From: an uncultured Lachnospiraceae bacterium | GTDB taxonomy: Bacteria; Bacillota_A; Clostridia; Lachnospirales; Lachnospiraceae | DNA length: 8,409 nucleotides | Direction: 5' to 3' | Assembly: GCA_902787595.1 (NCBI GenBank) | Contig: CADAHD010000107.1 | Coordinates: forward strand, 1 to 8,409 | In this document: positions 1-6,727 of the stretch, one piece after another | Layout: the number at the start of each line of letters is the position of its first letter | How positions within the stretch are numbered: the first letter of the stretch is position 1 | Notes under the pieces: model-generated | The model's database searches: none | What the model saw: only the letters and a program-made list of their open reading frames with translations | What the model was told of the DNA's origin: nothing | Program-made: the position numbers and the translations under genes

Positions 1-1500
1 ATCCCCATGGCCAATATTATGGGAAATGCGGGAAACGGCCTGTATTCGGTAGCCTTCGGGCTCTACAATATAGCGCTTACGCTTTCTTCTTACAGCATGC
101 CTCTGGCAATATCCAAGCTTATGAGCGCGCGTCTGGCAAAAGGCGAAAACAAGAATGCCCACAGACTTTTTCATGTCGCATTGATATTTGCCATATGTAC
201 GGGACTTATTGCTTCGCTGGCTCTGTATTTCGGCGCGGAATTCTTTGCGGGGCTTTATCAGAAAGAGGGGCTGGAGATGCCGCTTCGCGTGCTGGCGCCC
301 ACCGTATTTGTGGTTGCCATGCTGGGATGCTGCCGCGGTTTCTTTCAGGGACACAGAAATATGCTGCCTACAGCGCTTTCACAGGTTATTGAGCAGATCG
401 TCAATGCGGTAGTTAGTGTGGCGGCGGCGTCCTATTTTGTGAGTATAGCCGCAGGACGTAATGCGGCGGCCTACGGAGCCATGGGCGGTACCTTCGGCAC
501 GCTTTTCGGCGCTGCTACGGCTCTGATATTTTTCTTTATACTGTTCGTGATCAGACAGGTGATCATTAAGAAAAAAGGCGGGCCGGATACTGCGGATATG
601 CCCGCGGAGGATCATAAGCTTATCATAAAAGCCATAGTCCTGACCGTGATACCGGTTATCATAAGCCAGAGCATATATACGCTGGGATATACTTTGGACG
701 ATCTGATCTACGGAAACCTCATGGTGCTTAAAGGGACAGACCAGACAGCTGCGACCATTCAGCAGGGAGTTTTTAATACACAGTATAATCAGATGATAAA
801 TCTGCCTACGGCGATAGCCACAGCCATGGCCAGCGCCACGCTTCCCAGCATAGTGGCTTCCCGCGCCAGAGGCGAGGATGAGAATGTAAAGAGAAAGACC
901 GATGCGGTGATCAAGGTCAATATGCTGATCGCCATACCTTCTGCTGCAGGACTTGCGGTCCTGGCAGAACCGGTGATGGGTGTGCTCTTTCCGAGGCTTG
1001 GAGATATGATGGATACGGCAGTGATGCTGCTGCGCACGGGATCTTCGGCAGTGGTATTTTATGCGCTCTCTACTTTGAGCACTTCAATACTGCAGGGCTG
1101 TGATAAGATGCGTCTTCCTGTAGTGCATTCAGGCATCTCGCTGGCTTTACATGTGTTTATAGTTTCGGGCTGCCTTTTGTTTACGGACCTGGGTGTTTAT
1201 TCGCTGGTCATAGGAAATGTAAGCTTCCCGCTGCTGGTATGCATACTTAACTGCCACAGCATATTAAAGATACTCAACCATCGCATAAAATGGACGGAAA
1301 GCTTTATAAAGCCGCTGGGCGCAGCTCTCGTGATGGGCGTGGTGACCTTTGCGGCATACACGCTGCTTAAGGGTATCGCAGGCATGCTGATAGCCATGAT
1401 CATATCCATGATCCTGGCCGTAGCCGTATATGTTGTCATGCTGCTTGCATTCAAAGCAGTAACAGTGTCTGAGCTTAAGAGAATGATAAAGCGCAGGTAA
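1..1500 (+). CDS. SpoVB/MurJ-like polysaccharide flippase, N-terminus cut by window edge
   Basis: This is a polytopic membrane protein of the MATE/MOP superfamily. Its closest resemblance is to the SpoVB/oligosaccharide-flippase branch, whose members move lipid-linked glycans or peptidoglycan precursors across the cytoplasmic membrane. The frame is open from base 1, and the first ATG (base 7) has no ribosome binding site in view. Family members usually carry one more helix before the residues seen here, so roughly 20-40 residues probably lie outside the window. From that ATG, 497 residues are visible with about a dozen hydrophobic segments. Family-typical stretches are SSYSMPLAISK (residues 27-37), RGFFQG (110-115) and ALSQVIEQIVN (123-133). 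A basic tail (KRMIKRR) ends the protein. The TSCPD gene follows 34 bases later without an obvious terminator, so the two are probably co-transcribed. The family call is firm; the transported substrate cannot be told from sequence. Confidence 0.88.
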   Translation: MPMANIMGNAGNGLYSVAFGLYNIALTLSSYSMPLAISKLMSARLAKGENKNAHRLFHVALIFAICTGLIASLALYFGAEFFAGLYQKEGLEMPLRVLAPTVFVVAMLGCCRGFFQGHRNMLPTALSQVIEQIVNAVVSVAAASYFVSIAAGRNAAAYGAMGGTFGTLFGAATALIFFFILFVIRQVIIKKKGGPDTADMPAEDHKLIIKAIVLTVIPVIISQSIYTLGYTLDDLIYGNLMVLKGTDQTAATIQQGVFNTQYNQMINLPTAIATAMASATLPSIVASRARGEDENVKRKTDAVIKVNMLIAIPSAAGLAVLAEPVMGVLFPRLGDMMDTAVMLLRTGSSAVVFYALSTLSTSILQGCDKMRLPVVHSGISLALHVFIVSGCLLFTDLGVYSLVIGNVSFPLLVCILNCHSILKILNHRIKWTESFIKPLGAALVMGVVTFAAYTLLKGIAGMLIAMIISMILAVAVYVVMLLAFKAVTVSELKRMIKRR

Positions 1501-1534
1501 GCGAAGGATCTTAACAGAATAGGAGGAACAGTAA

Positions 1535-1804
1535 ATGAAAGGTTATGTATTTTCACCCAAGGGAGTGTGTTCCCAGAAGATCTACTTCAAGATCGATGAT
1601 GAAAAGCGCATTCATGAGCTTAAGTTCGAAGGCGGCTGCAACGGCAATCTTAAAGCCATCGGCAGGCTGGTAGAAGGCAAGGAAGCTTCGGAAATAGCCG
1701 GTATACTGGAAGGAAACCAGTGTGGCATGAGAGGAACTTCATGCGCAGATCAGCTTTCCATAGCACTCAGGAATGCATTGGCTGATATGGAGAAAGCTGA
1801 GTGA
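1535..1804 (+). CDS. TSCPD-domain small protein (TIGR03905-like)
   Basis: This is an 89-residue soluble protein with four cysteines at positions 12, 35, 63 and 70. The arrangement, including GGCNGN around Cys35 and CGMRGTSCADQL at residues 63-74, matches the stand-alone TSCPD family common in Firmicutes. TSCPD domains also occur at the C-terminus of B12-dependent ribonucleotide reductases, where the cysteines are thought to bind metal or act in redox transfer. For the stand-alone form no function is established that I know of. The name-giving TSCPD motif reads TSCAD here. The start is supported by AGGAGG at 1521-1526, eight bases before the ATG. The gene lies 34 bases after the flippase gene and is probably in its operon; a functional link is not evident. 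Length is normal for the family. Confidence 0.85.
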   Translation: MKGYVFSPKGVCSQKIYFKIDDEKRIHELKFEGGCNGNLKAIGRLVEGKEASEIAGILEGNQCGMRGTSCADQLSIALRNALADMEKAE

Positions 1805-1843
1805 CCGGTCCGGCATAGGTGCAGGTTTACCGTAAATTTTTTA

Positions 1844-1872
1844 TTGTAAATATTTTCCTAAAGGTATAGAAT
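1844..1872 (+). promoter_or_regulatory. Candidate sigma-A promoter of the aquaporin gene
   Basis: TTGTAA at 1844-1849 and TAGAAT at 1867-1872 are separated by 17 bases inside an AT-rich stretch. An overlapping TATAGA at 1865-1870 is an alternative -10. The expected transcript start is near 1879, about 44 bases before the aquaporin ATG. Called from consensus similarity only. Confidence 0.55.
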
Positions 1873-1922
1873 AAAAAAGTAGTCCCGGGTAGTGGGATCA
1901 AAAGAATAGGAGGGTATTTACA

Positions 1923-2651
1923 ATGAAGAAGTATGTAGCAGAGTTTTTTGGTACCTTCATCCTGGTATTTATAGGCTGCGGTACTGCAATGCTGGTGGGG
2001 TGCGATTCGGCGAATGGCTGCGGTTATCTCCTGACTGCTCTTGCCTTTGGACTTGCCATAGTGGCTATGGCATACGGTTTCGGTAATATCTCGGGCGGTC
2101 ATGTTAATCCTGCGGTTTCACTGGCAGTGCTGATCAACGGCGGCATGGATTCCAAGGATTTTGTCGGATATGTAGTGGCTCAGGTGCTGGGCGCAACTTT
2201 CGGTTCCGGTATTCTGGCAGTGATCTGCGGCTCGGGCGGATTTGTTGATGCGACAGAGCATTTTGCATGCAACGGCCTTCCTGCAGATGCAGCATCTCCC
2301 ATAATGGTAGCCATTCTGGTTGAAGTTGTTACTACCTGCATTTTTGTTACAACCATCCTGGGTGTTACATCAAAGAAGCAGAATCACGGATCTTTCGGCG
2401 GACTTATCATCGGACTTACGCTGGTAGCTCTGCATATCGTATCCATAGGTATCACAGGCACTTCTGTTAACCCGGCCAGAGCTCTGGGCCCCGCTATCGT
2501 AGCTGCTATCTGCGGCGATACAAAGGGAATTACGGAAGTTGTGGCATTTATCGTAGGGCCCCTTATCGGAGCAGCGATCGGAGCAGGCCTTTATAAATGG
2601 ATAGAGGGTGGCGAAGAAGCTCCGGCTTCAAAGTCAAAGAAGAAAAAATAA
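1923..2651 (+). CDS. Aquaporin (MIP family), AqpZ-like water channel
   Basis: This is a 242-residue MIP-family channel of normal length with six membrane helices and two half-helices bearing the NPA boxes (residues 62-64 in GGHVNPAVS and 183-185 in TSVNPAR). Aligned by eye with E. coli AqpZ, the aromatic/arginine filter positions are Phe42, His171, Thr180 and Arg186, the same four residues that make AqpZ water-selective. A glycerol facilitator would have a small residue in place of the histidine, so passive water flow across the cytoplasmic membrane is the likely role. The start follows AGGAGGG at 1908-1914, eight bases before the ATG. The C-terminus is short and very basic (KSKKKK), presumably cytoplasmic. 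The gene has its own promoter and a weak downstream hairpin, so it looks monocistronic. A role in osmotic adaptation is inference. Confidence 0.93.
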   Translation: MKKYVAEFFGTFILVFIGCGTAMLVGCDSANGCGYLLTALAFGLAIVAMAYGFGNISGGHVNPAVSLAVLINGGMDSKDFVGYVVAQVLGATFGSGILAVICGSGGFVDATEHFACNGLPADAASPIMVAILVEVVTTCIFVTTILGVTSKKQNHGSFGGLIIGLTLVALHIVSIGITGTSVNPARALGPAIVAAICGDTKGITEVVAFIVGPLIGAAIGAGLYKWIEGGEEAPASKSKKKK

Positions 2652-2698
2652 AGAGCGAATTTGAGAAGACGGATATTATAAACACAAAGATTTACAAT

Positions 2699-2728
2699 AA
2701 GACCACGGCCGGTGAGGTTCGTGGTCTT
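2699..2728 (+). terminator. Weak hairpin terminator after the aquaporin gene
   Basis: A perfect 9-bp stem pairs AAGACCACG (2699-2707) with CGTGGTCTT (2720-2728) around a 12-base loop, 47 bases after the aquaporin stop. Only three T's follow before GTGGTGG, so the U-tract is poor. It may be leaky or only stabilise the mRNA 3' end. Confidence 0.45.
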
Positions 2729-2756
2729 TGTGGTGGAAACAGTAAATGTTTAAATA
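2728..2756 (+). promoter_or_regulatory. Candidate promoter of the dual-OB/DUF488 operon
   Basis: TTGTGG (2728-2733) and TAAATA (2751-2756) are 17 bases apart, with more AT-rich -10-like sequence up to 2760. The -35 touches the end of the preceding hairpin stem. Neither hexamer is close to perfect, so this is tentative. The 127-base gap between the aquaporin and dual-OB genes holds only the hairpin, this site and the ribosome binding site. Confidence 0.3.
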
Positions 2757-2768
2757 TATATCATAGAT

Positions 2769-2773
2769 GGAGG
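2769..2773 (+). promoter_or_regulatory. Ribosome binding site deciding the start of the dual-OB gene
   Basis: GGAGG lies five bases before the ATG at 2779. An upstream in-frame ATG at 2767 overlaps this element and has no ribosome binding site of its own, so 2779 is the better start. Confidence 0.7.
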
Positions 2774-2778
2774 TTTTT

Positions 2779-3666
2779 ATGAGGGTTATAGTTCTTACCA
2801 GATCGGACAAGCATTATACTGAAGAGGAAGGCGGATACTGCATTGCGGGACTGGATTATGATGATCGTACCCACTGGGTGCGTCTTTTAGGGCAGCATTA
2901 TAAAATGAAGATAACAAATGCGGAAGCGGTATATGAGGACGGAACACTCTGTGAGCCGCTGGACATAATAGAAGTTAATGATGCTGTGCGCGTGGATGAG
3001 GAATTTTATAACGCAAATAATGGCAGATACGCATTGACGGATTACAGGATACAGCCGGAAAACTATATAGTGCCCGTTGCTCCGTTTGTAAAGCTGGGCA
3101 GGATAAGTATTGATGAGGTTTTGAGATGCGCGCCTATAAGTGACAGCCGGTATATTTTCGGAAATACCGGAAAATCGCTTTCGGTAGAAGAAGCTATAGC
3201 CAATAATTCGTCACTGGTATTGATAAAGGTTGAAGATTTATTACTGGAGCCCAAAAACAGGCACAACGAGGACGGATATCAGGCTCATTACAGAGCTTCG
3301 TTTACGTATAACGGGGTCAGGTATTCCGATATATCCGTAACGGATCCGGATTATGCTGCCGAACTGACGGATTTTGACAGACTGAGTTTCGGCGATACTT
3401 TTATGATAGTAAGCCTTGGTGAATTGTATGAACGTGAATATCAGGGACGGACGCTCAGAGATCATTTCAAGATAGTAGCTAAGATCTTTGAAACGGTTTA
3501 TACTATCCCTAATAACAGACTGGGATATTTTCATGCATTTAAGGATTGCAGATATCTGGAAAGATACAGAAATAGTCTTCAGCGGGCATTATGGCAGGAA
3601 ATGGAGGCTGAAGGCAAACAGCCCTGTCCGACCTGCATGGGCCGTTTAGACGGAGCTTTGGAGTGA
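2779..3666 (+). CDS. Dual-OB-domain-like protein, first gene of a DUF488 operon
   Basis: This is a 295-residue soluble protein without signal peptide or membrane segment. The beginning (MRVIVLTRSDKH, then GGYCIAGLDYDD and WVRLL, residues 1-37), the phrases CEPLDIIEV (58-66) and QPENYIV (92-98), and the later EYQGRTLRDHFKIVAKIF (220-237) match my recollection of proteins labelled dual OB domain-containing, which I have seen next to DUF488 genes. OB folds usually bind nucleic acid or nucleotides, so such a role is plausible but unproven. After the second presumed OB unit comes a tail of about 55 residues with His252, Cys257 and a CPTC pair (Cys283, Cys286), which could bind a metal. The gene starts a tight operon: its stop is four bases before the next ATG, and the next gene's GGAG lies in its last codons. 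The family name rests on memory; the molecular function is unknown. Confidence 0.7.
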   Translation: MRVIVLTRSDKHYTEEEGGYCIAGLDYDDRTHWVRLLGQHYKMKITNAEAVYEDGTLCEPLDIIEVNDAVRVDEEFYNANNGRYALTDYRIQPENYIVPVAPFVKLGRISIDEVLRCAPISDSRYIFGNTGKSLSVEEAIANNSSLVLIKVEDLLLEPKNRHNEDGYQAHYRASFTYNGVRYSDISVTDPDYAAELTDFDRLSFGDTFMIVSLGELYEREYQGRTLRDHFKIVAKIFETVYTIPNNRLGYFHAFKDCRYLERYRNSLQRALWQEMEAEGKQPCPTCMGRLDGALE

Positions 3667-3670
3667 CGGA

Positions 3671-4291
3671 ATGGGACAGTTATACACTATAGGACATTCG
3701 ACATTTCCGCAGGAGCATTTGATAGAGCTGCTTAAACAGTATAAGATCGATCATCTGCTGGATGTCAGGAGTATGCCTTATTCAAGATATGCATCGCAGT
3801 ATAATTCCGATGTATTAAAAAAAGCTCTTTTGAATGTGGGGATAAAATATACGCATATGGCTAAATCCTTTGGCGCCAGGCAGGAGGCCGAAGAGTTCTA
3901 TCCTGAGGGGTATCTTGATTTTGAACTCTTCAGGAAATCCCCGCAGTTTATAAAGGGAAGAGACAATGTTATCAAAGGCCTGGAGCAATTCAATGTAGCT
4001 TTGATGTGCACTGAAAAGAATCCGATAGACTGCCACAGGGCGATAATGGTAGCGCGGGGATTTGAACTGGCCGGAGTGGACGTAAAGCATATCCTGCATG
4101 ATGGCGGATCACTGGAGCAGAAAGAGCTGAATAAGATGCTGGTGGACCGCTATTTCCCGGAAAGGGGACAGCTTTCATTTTTTCAGGAAGAGAATAAAAC
4201 GGAAGAAGAATATCTGGAAGAAGCATACAGAATGCGCAACAGCGAGATAGGATATCGCAGAGGCGCGGATAAGGAAGGTGGGGGAACATGA
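3671..4291 (+). CDS. DUF488 family protein, long paralogue
   Basis: This is a 206-residue cytosolic protein with all hallmark DUF488 motifs. YTIGHS lies at residues 5-10, LLDVRSMPYSR at 29-39 and MCTEKNPIDCHR at 112-123. Asp31, Arg33, Cys113, Glu115, Cys121 and His122 are the conserved polar residues one would expect to form an active or binding site. The family has no established biochemical function that I know of. The last 35 or so residues are charged (ENKTEEEYLEEAYRM and on) and look like an extension beyond the domain. GGAG at 3660-3663 inside the preceding gene supports the start, implying translational coupling. The gene ends by overlapping the second DUF488 gene by four bases (ATGA at 4288-4291). 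Family assignment is firm; any role in nucleic acid repair, modification or defence would be inferred only from the neighbouring OB-like protein. Confidence 0.88.
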   Translation: MGQLYTIGHSTFPQEHLIELLKQYKIDHLLDVRSMPYSRYASQYNSDVLKKALLNVGIKYTHMAKSFGARQEAEEFYPEGYLDFELFRKSPQFIKGRDNVIKGLEQFNVALMCTEKNPIDCHRAIMVARGFELAGVDVKHILHDGGSLEQKELNKMLVDRYFPERGQLSFFQEENKTEEEYLEEAYRMRNSEIGYRRGADKEGGGT

Positions 4292-4725
4292 AGATCTATA
4301 CTATGGGTTTTACCCAGAAGAGCGCAGAGGAGTTTTTTGAGAAGATAAAAAAGAATCAGATAGAATTGCTGGTCGATATACGTTTGAACAATCAGTCCCA
4401 GCTGGCGGGATTTGCCAAAGGCAAGGATCTGACTTATTTTCTGGATAAGCTTTGTCAGTGCAGATACGTACATGAACTGAGCTTTGCGCCGGATAAGGAG
4501 CTTCTGGATGATTATAAGAAAGGAAAGGCTGACTGGGATCAGTATGTCGTCCGATTCAATGAACTGATGTATAAAAGGGCGATGGTAAAGCATTTTCAGA
4601 ATAAGTATTCCAAATATGACAGGGTTCTGCTCCTTTGTTCGGAGCCTACGCCCGAACAGTGTCACCGCAGGCTGCTGGCAGAGGCTATAGCTGCCGAGAC
4701 AGGTGATGAGATTGTGCATATATAG
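4288..4725 (+). CDS. DUF488 family protein, short divergent paralogue
   Basis: This is a 145-residue protein, essentially the bare DUF488 domain. Its motifs are a changed version of those in the upstream paralogue. YTMGFT (residues 4-9) replaces YTIGHS, LVDIRLNN (28-35) replaces LLDVRSMP, and LCSEPTPEQCHRRLL (116-130) retains the Cys-x-Glu and Cys-His-Arg pattern (Cys117, Glu119, Cys125, His126, Arg127). This belongs to the subfamily with a LNNxSQLAGFA-like stretch (33-43), distinct from the TIGHS type, so the pair is not a recent duplication. The start codon overlaps the previous stop as ATGA, and a purine-rich AAGGAAGGTGGGGG precedes it. It is the last gene of the operon; a clear terminator follows within ten bases. 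The two proteins could form a heterodimer or act on the same substrate, which is inference. Function unknown. Confidence 0.85.
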   Translation: MKIYTMGFTQKSAEEFFEKIKKNQIELLVDIRLNNQSQLAGFAKGKDLTYFLDKLCQCRYVHELSFAPDKELLDDYKKGKADWDQYVVRFNELMYKRAMVKHFQNKYSKYDRVLLLCSEPTPEQCHRRLLAEAIAAETGDEIVHI

Positions 4726-4733
4726 GATGTTAC

Positions 4734-4772
4734 GGGGCTGCGTAAAGTTGCGCAGCCTCATTTTCTGATTTG
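4734..4772 (+). terminator. Rho-independent terminator of the dual-OB/DUF488 operon
   Basis: GGCTGCG (4736-4742) pairs with CGCAGCC (4751-4757) around an 8-base loop. The stem extends outward by one G-T wobble and one G-C pair (4734-4735 with 4758-4759). A T-rich tail (ATTTTCTGATTT) follows. It starts nine bases after the second DUF488 stop and separates this operon from the ABC operon. Confidence 0.75.
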
Positions 4773-4823
4773 AACAAACTTCCAAGATTCCTTGTAAAAA
4801 CTTCTAATTATCAGAAACACCCC

Positions 4824-4851
4824 TTGAATAATAGATATGCTTGTTTATAAT
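4824..4851 (+). promoter_or_regulatory. Strong candidate promoter of the ABC exporter operon
   Basis: TTGAAT (4824-4829) and a perfect TATAAT (4846-4851) lie 16 bases apart, putting the transcript start near 4858 and giving a leader of about 40 bases before the TTG start. A heptamer CTTGTTT occurs at 4840-4846 and again at 4862-4868, two helical turns apart and flanking the start, so a repressor could bind here. No regulator gene is seen beside it. Confidence 0.65.
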
Positions 4852-4880
4852 TGTGAAAACACTTGTTTTTTTAGTGCGCA

Positions 4881-4889
4881 GAGGGAGGA
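4881..4889 (+). promoter_or_regulatory. Ribosome binding site supporting the TTG start at 4897
   Basis: GAGGGAGGA ends seven bases before TTG 4897. It decides the true start of the first ABC gene. The ATG at 4901 is in another frame and meets a stop after seven codons. The GTG at 5003 has GGAGG directly abutting it, too close for initiation. Confidence 0.65.
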
Positions 4890-4896
4890 AAAAGCT

Positions 4897-6727
4897 TTGA
4901 ATGCAGCCAGAGAACAGCGGATAGAAGCCGGTCTCCGGAAGAAAGCAGAGGAGACGGGTAAAAGACCGGGGCGTATCGCATGGTTATGGATGAACATGGA
5001 GGGTGTCAGGGGGGCTATATGCGATCGCTATCCTTGGGACGATCGTCTACAATGCCATGCAGCTTGTGGTGCCTTATTTTTCATCACGTATAGTGGATGA
5101 ATTCCTGACCGGAAAGAATGCGGCAGAGAATCTTACCCTTCACCGCGATGTATTTATCAATCTGCTTATAGCCATGGTCGGGCTGACTATCATAAGAGTC
5201 GTGGTAGTTTATCTGGACTGCATGGCTTATGAGGATGTGTCACAGCGGGTGCTGTATCGTGTAAGGAATTTACTCTACGATAAGATACAGCGTCAGGATA
5301 TGAAATTCTATAACACCTTCCGCACGGGTGATCTGATGACCAGGGTAACGGGTGATCTGGATGCCATCCGCCACATGCTGGCATGGGTGATCAGGATGAT
5401 GATCGAAGCTGTCGTGCTGGTGGGTTCGGTATCGATCTATTTCTTTATCATGAACTGGAAGCTGGCATTAAGCCTTATAGCAGTTGCGCCTTTTATACTG
5501 GGGATCATCGTGCTCTTTAAAAACAAGGTGGCGCCCCAGCACAGAATGCTGCGTGAAAAGCTGGCAGGAATGAATACGATCGCTCAGGAGAATATCTCCG
5601 GCAATCGTGTGGTTAAGGCTTTTGCCAGAGAACAGTACGAGATAGAGCAGTTCGACAAGAGCAACCGGGATTACCGCGAGACTAATATTGCAACGGCTTA
5701 TACCTGGCTTAAGTTTTATCCTTATATTGAATCCCTGGCCAATGCGCTTACGCTGATACTGCTGGTAGTGGGCGGCGGTTTCCTTATCGCCGGTGAGATA
5801 AGCATGGGTCAGTATGTTGCATTTTCGGGCCTTACCTGGGCTATAGCCAATCCCATGAGGCAGCTGGGCAATATCATGAACGAATTCCAGCGTTTTGCTG
5901 CTGCATCGGCAAAGGTTATGGAGATCTATTATTCAAAGGCAGAGATAAAGGATCATGAAGATGCCATAGATCATCCCGAAAGATTCAAGGGCAAGGTTGA
6001 ATTCCGAAACGTCAGCTTTAAGTATGAGGACGGAAATCTTCCGGTGCTTAAGAATATCTCATTTACTGCGCAGCCCGGACAGACCATAGCCATCATGGGA
6101 GAGACAGGCTGCGGCAAGACCTCGCTCATACATCTGATACCGCGTTTCTATGAACCAACCGACGGTGAAGTGCTGGTTGATGATATAAATGTTCAGGATC
6201 TGCATTTAAAGCAGCTCAGAGGCAATATAGGACTGGCTACGCAGGATGTGCTGCTCTATTCCGATACTATAGACGGAAATATTGCTTACGGTGATGCTCA
6301 TATCACCCGCGAACAGGTGGTGCGTTTTGCGAGATATTCCGCTGCGGATGAATTCATAGCCAAAATGCCCGAAGGATACGAGACCATAGTGGGCGAGCGC
6401 GGCGTGGGTCTGTCCGGCGGACAGAAACAGCGTATATCCCTGGCCAGGGCGCTTGCGGTCAAGCCTGCGATACTGATACTTGATGATACCACATCCGCGG
6501 TCGACCTTGAGACGGAAAAGCAGATACAGCAAAGCTTAAGGGAGCTGGATTTCGAATGTACAAAGATCATCATAGCCCAGCGCATATCCACCACTAAGGA
6601 AGCTGACAGCATAATCATCCTCAAAGACGGTGAGATAGCGGAACAGGGCACTCACGAAGAGCTTATCGCCAAAGGCGGTTATTATGCCGAACTGGTGAAG
6701 CTTCAGACGGGAGGTGAGGCAGCTTGA
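4897..6727 (+). CDS. ABC exporter half-transporter with degenerate ATP site (BmrC/LmrC/TM287-like), frameshifted near N-terminus
   Basis: This is a fused membrane-ATPase subunit of a type IV (B-family) exporter; with the next gene it should form a heterodimeric drug or lipid pump in the cytoplasmic membrane. The reading starts at TTG 4897, gives a charged leader ending WMNMEGVRG, and leaves frame at six G's (5009-5014). The rest continues one base later, in the 574-codon frame from GTG 5003. Removing one G gives about 609 residues, normal for the family. The six-helix membrane domain spans about 5015-5930. ATPase motifs are Walker A GETGCGKTS (6098-6124), Q-loop Gln (6242), signature LSGGQ (6410-6424), Walker B LDD (6479-6487) and Gln at the H-loop (6578-6580). 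Asp replaces the catalytic Glu and Gln replaces His, the pattern of the degenerate subunit in asymmetric exporters. It overlaps the next gene by four bases. If the G6 is real, only a poorly initiated product lacking about 35 residues could be made. Substrate unknown. Confidence 0.85.
5009..5014 (+). other. G6 run where the first ABC gene changes frame
   Basis: Upstream, the frame with codons GGT GTC AGG GGG encodes the leader; downstream, the frame with GGG CTA TAT encodes the start of TM1. The two join perfectly if the run has five G's. Possible causes are a homopolymer sequencing error, a true +1 mutation, or slippage. Confidence 0.75.
6710..6717 (+). promoter_or_regulatory. Near-perfect ribosome binding site for the second ABC gene
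   Basis: GGAGGTGA lies six bases before a TTG start at 6724, inside the last codons of the first ABC gene. The TTGA overlap (6724-6727) combines start and stop, so translation of the two subunits is coupled. Confidence 0.75.

Noticed and set aside
1197..1556. Minus-strand open frames opposite the flippase and other genes
   Set aside because: All lie opposite well-supported genes and have hydrophobic or low-information composition expected from antisense of membrane-protein codons.
1803..1842. Terminator after the TSCPD gene, from palindrome GACCGGTC and a T6 run at 1837-1842
   Set aside because: The palindrome has no loop and lies 26 bases from the T run; the bases just before the T's form no stable stem.
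2767..2778. Upstream ATG 2767 for the dual-OB-like gene
   Set aside because: It overlaps the ribosome binding site of the ATG at 2779, and the extra residues MEVF are not family-like.
2597..2782. 61-codon + strand open frame across the aquaporin end and the intergenic gap
   Set aside because: It starts inside the aquaporin gene, runs through the hairpin, has no ribosome binding site and resembles no protein family.
4183..4785. 200-codon minus-strand open frame opposite the second DUF488 gene
   Set aside because: It runs antisense through a clear DUF488 gene and its terminator, and shows no family motif or ribosome binding site; it is a shadow frame.
4762..4817. 8-bp inverted repeat TTTCTGAT / ATCAGAAA spaced by 40 bases
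   Set aside because: The arms are short and AT-rich with a long loop; one arm is simply the terminator tail. Most likely chance.
4837..4896. ATG 4837 as the start of the first ABC gene
   Set aside because: It lies within the -35/-10 spacer, upstream of the expected transcript start, and has no ribosome binding site. The sequence before TTG 4897 does not look like a protein leader.
5003..5020. Programmed -1 ribosomal frameshift at the G run
   Set aside because: The needed shift is +1 (or -2), not -1, and no stimulatory hairpin is obvious. A one-base length difference is simpler.
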